Positions 6,205 through 7,600 of a stretch of DNA of 7,600 nt are shown piece after piece. A program made the position numbers and the translations under genes. Source of the DNA: Acidobacteriota bacterium (GTDB lineage: Bacteria; Acidobacteriota; Terriglobia; Versatilivoradales; Versatilivoraceae); the NCBI GenBank assembly GCA_026706225.1, contig JAPOZE010000174.1, forward strand, positions 1 to 7,600, written 5' to 3'. How positions within the stretch are numbered: position 1 is the first letter of the stretch; each line of letters opens with the position of its first letter. The notes beneath the pieces were generated by a model. That model was not told the DNA's origin and made no database searches. It worked only from the letters and a program-made list of their open reading frames with translations.

Positions 6205-6420
6205 CACCGCAAGCGGCTGAGTCCTTGCTTATGGGCAATGCAATCCCCAACCCCTTGTCTCTTCATGGGCATTCGTGTTTCGCTGGGTGGCATTACCTCT
6301 GGCAGGACCGATTGTTACTGCTAACGCTCGACTGTAACACGGTTCGCGCGGAGTTCGAAGGCTTCCGACCTCTAGGACTTCCGGCCTCTCATTCCGGGGA
6401 AACCTCGCATGGGGTCGGCA
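6205..6420. promoter_or_regulatory. Control region between Fic and the small protein-pspA pair
   Basis: I see no gene here. It should contain the Fic promoter (minus strand), for which no convincing boxes are visible. Seen: an inverted repeat TGTTAC (6313-6318) and GTAACA (6334-6339), 21 bases centre to centre, which fits two helical turns and is operator-like; and a near-perfect direct repeat CTTCCGACCTCT (6362-6373) and CTTCCGGCCTCT (6378-6389), 16 bases apart. Their roles are unknown. Confidence 0.4.
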
Positions 6421-6460
6421 TTGATAATCCCCGGCGTTGCTGCCATAATGGCGGCGTTGC
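6421..6460 (+). promoter_or_regulatory. Sigma-70 promoter with dyad and direct-repeat operator for the small protein-pspA pair
   Basis: TTGATA (6421-6426), 17 bases, then CATAAT (6444-6449): each box is one mismatch from consensus and spacing is ideal. The -10 lies inside a perfect dyad GCCAT-A-ATGGC (6442-6452). Flanking the dyad are two copies of GGCGTTGC at 6433-6440 and 6453-6460, exactly 20 bases apart, i.e. on the same face of the helix. This suggests a repressor site over the -10. The start codon of the first gene is about 38 bases past the second repeat. No sigma-54 promoter, typical of enterobacterial psp, is seen. Confidence 0.7.
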
Positions 6461-6497
6461 GCACGTGTCTTGGAAGTTTGCTCAGGGAGGTTTCTCG

Positions 6498-6896
6498 ATG
6501 GCGGGTCCGATGATCGATGAGGTGGAGGAAATCGTTGCCAACGCGGGTTACGAGGTGGTCAAGGTCGAAGGCGATACCCTTCAGATCAGGGACATCGAGA
6601 GCGGGATTTCGGTCTCCTGCGTGCTGGAGCAGGACATTCTCTACAACACGGTCTCCTGCCAGGTGGTGGATTCCGGTACGGTCACCCCGGCCCTGATGGT
6701 CCGCATGCTGGACGCCCAGAACGGCATTTCCACCTCCGCCTTCCAACTTTACGACCTGGAGAACGGCAAGACGGCCATCACCCTGAACAACTTTGCCAAG
6801 CTGCAGAGCCTGGGCGAGGACGATCGGGACGACATCCTCTCCTGCATCAGCTTCCTGGTCGGGGATGTCTGCGAGGCCAGGGACCTGCTGGAGTAG
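6498..6896 (+). CDS. Small acidic protein upstream of PspA, YbjN/DUF2170-like (uncertain)
   Basis: A 132-residue soluble, acidic protein without signal peptide or membrane segment. The predicted layout is an N-terminal helix (MIDEVEEIVANAGY, 5-18), a beta section (about 19-57), a helix (TPALMVRMLDAQNG, 63-76), further strands (80-98) and a C-terminal helical part (109-131). This helix-sheet-helix order resembles YbjN/type III secretion chaperone-like folds. Size and position directly before a PspA homologue also recall YjfI (DUF2170) before YjfJ in Escherichia coli. I cannot decide between these from the sequence. Cysteines stand at 41, 54, 116 and 125. ATG at 6498 has GGGAGG seven bases upstream; the frame is open further upstream but crosses the promoter. 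The PspA gene begins 46 bases downstream, so both are probably one transcript. Inference: an accessory or regulator of the PspA system. Confidence 0.88.
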   Translation: MAGPMIDEVEEIVANAGYEVVKVEGDTLQIRDIESGISVSCVLEQDILYNTVSCQVVDSGTVTPALMVRMLDAQNGISTSAFQLYDLENGKTAITLNNFAKLQSLGEDDRDDILSCISFLVGDVCEARDLLE

Positions 6897-6942
6897 CCTC
6901 GGAGCGCCTGACCCGCATTTCTTATCAAAGGAGTCGACAACC

Positions 6943-7600
6943 ATGGGGATCCTGGACAGATTGTTTCGAGTCAGCAAGGGCAAGCTCAACGAAGGCGTCG
7001 ACAAACTGGAGGATGCCACCTTCGAGTCGACCCTGCGGCAGAGCATTCGGGACATGGAGGACCAGCTTCACCGGGTGATCCGGTCCGCCGCCGATGCCAT
7101 GAGCAACTGCAATCGCCTCGAAGCCGAGTACGGCAAGCACCTGGAGCAGTCCAAGGACTGGGAAGGCAAGGCCAGGAAGGCTCTGCTGGCGGGCAACGAG
7201 GATCTGGCCAGGAAGGCCCTGGCCAAGAAGACCGAATGCGACCAGCAGGCGGCAGCTCTCAAGGATGCGGTGGATCAAGGCGTGGTCGCCCGCGACAAGC
7301 TCAAGAACCAGGTGGAGCAGCTCCGCCGCAAGATCGACGAGTCCAAGCGCAAGGCCAGCACGCTCATCGCCCGCAAGAACGCCGCCAACGCCCAGAAGAA
7401 GATGGCCCAGGTGATGAGCGGTCTGGGAACCGATGACAACGCCTTTGCCTCCATTTCGCGCTTCGAGGAGGCCGTCAACCGGGAAGAAGCTACCGCCAAG
7501 GCCTACGAGAACATGTCGGTCGGCGCCGACCCCGACCTGGAGAAAGAGTTTGCCGCCCTGGACGTCTCCACCACCGACAGCGAGCTGGACAGGCTGAAGG
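6943..7600 (+). CDS. pspA: PspA/IM30 family protein (YjfJ-like), 3' end cut off by the window edge
   Basis: 219 complete codons are visible with no stop before the window edge; relatives are about 220-235 residues, so only the extreme C-terminus is missing. PspA/IM30/Vipp1 proteins are ESCRT-III-like, bind stressed cytoplasmic membranes and assemble into rods or rings. Seen: the start MGILDRLFRVSKGKLNE (1-17) fits the membrane-binding amphipathic helix. Then come long heptad-rich, highly charged helices (about 24-160; for example TLRQSIRDMEDQLHRVI at 30-46 and LKNQVEQLRRKIDESKRKA at 119-137) forming the coiled-coil hairpin. A shorter helix with RFEEAVNREEATAKAYEN (172-189) follows. The EDP motif common in classical PspA reads EDA (23-25), which with the start sequence leans toward the YjfJ branch. 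ATG at 6943 has AAAGGAG nine bases upstream. It is second in an operon with the small protein at 6498. Confidence 0.93.
   Translation, partial: MGILDRLFRVSKGKLNEGVDKLEDATFESTLRQSIRDMEDQLHRVIRSAADAMSNCNRLEAEYGKHLEQSKDWEGKARKALLAGNEDLARKALAKKTECDQQAAALKDAVDQGVVARDKLKNQVEQLRRKIDESKRKASTLIARKNAANAQKKMAQVMSGLGTDDNAFASISRFEEAVNREEATAKAYENMSVGADPDLEKEFAALDVSTTDSELDRLK

Noticed and set aside
6289..6303. Sigma-54-like GG/GC promoter upstream of the PspA pair
   Set aside because: The GG and GC are 11 rather than 10 bases apart and the flanks do not fit; the sigma-70 boxes at 6421-6449 are far better.
6009..6497. Upstream extension of the small protein at 6498
   Set aside because: The frame is open but crosses the start of Fic on the other strand and the promoter; ATG 6498 has GGGAGG at ideal spacing.
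1..7600. CRISPR arrays, tRNA or rRNA genes, insertion sequences
   Set aside because: No regularly spaced long repeats, no cloverleaf or rRNA-like stretches, and no transposase motifs were seen.

Overview
The window is a GC-rich bacterial chromosomal segment with tightly packed genes and strong Shine-Dalgarno sequences. A probable lipoprotein signal and a PspA-type envelope-stress protein argue for a bacterium with an envelope to defend. The mix of creatininase-family, M19 dipeptidase, BNR-repeat lipoprotein and enolase-superfamily genes is what I would expect in an environmental or host-associated Acidobacteriota-like heterotroph. That placement is inference, because no phylogenetic marker is present.

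Left part (1-4218) is catabolic. On the minus strand, an M19 (membrane-dipeptidase family) metallopeptidase (460-1560) is followed by a creatininase-family amidohydrolase that runs off the left edge (1-344). Diverging from them across a 296-base control region is a plus-strand pair: a secreted, probably lipid-anchored sialidase-like protein with five Asp boxes (1857-3017), then a mandelate racemase/galactonate dehydratase-like enzyme starting at GTG (3064-4218). Together they suggest scavenging: the lipoprotein may trim glycans outside the cytoplasm, the enolase-superfamily enzyme may dehydrate a sugar acid, and the two metallohydrolases may open small amides and dipeptides. The intergenic region holds two adjacent GC-rich palindromes of the kind that often belong to dispersed repeats.

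Middle part (4219-6176) carries two toxin-type modules. A Phd/VapB-like antitoxin (4332-4565) and a VapC PIN toxin (4568-4954) form a compact operon behind a near-consensus sigma-70 promoter. Its -10 box sits between two copies of an AT-rich 8-mer, an obvious candidate autoregulatory operator. Convergent to it is a Fic-domain protein (5103-6176, minus) with an N-terminal class II inhibitory motif, an intact Fic motif and a C-terminal winged-helix-like region. Just upstream of its start is a hexanucleotide tandem repeat.

Right part (6177-7600) has a 321-base control region and then a small unrecognised acidic protein (6498-6896) followed by a PspA/IM30-family protein (6943 to the right edge). 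A clear sigma-70 promoter (6421-6449) with a dyad on its -10 and flanking direct repeats drives the pair. The small protein is the best candidate for a little-described partner of PspA.
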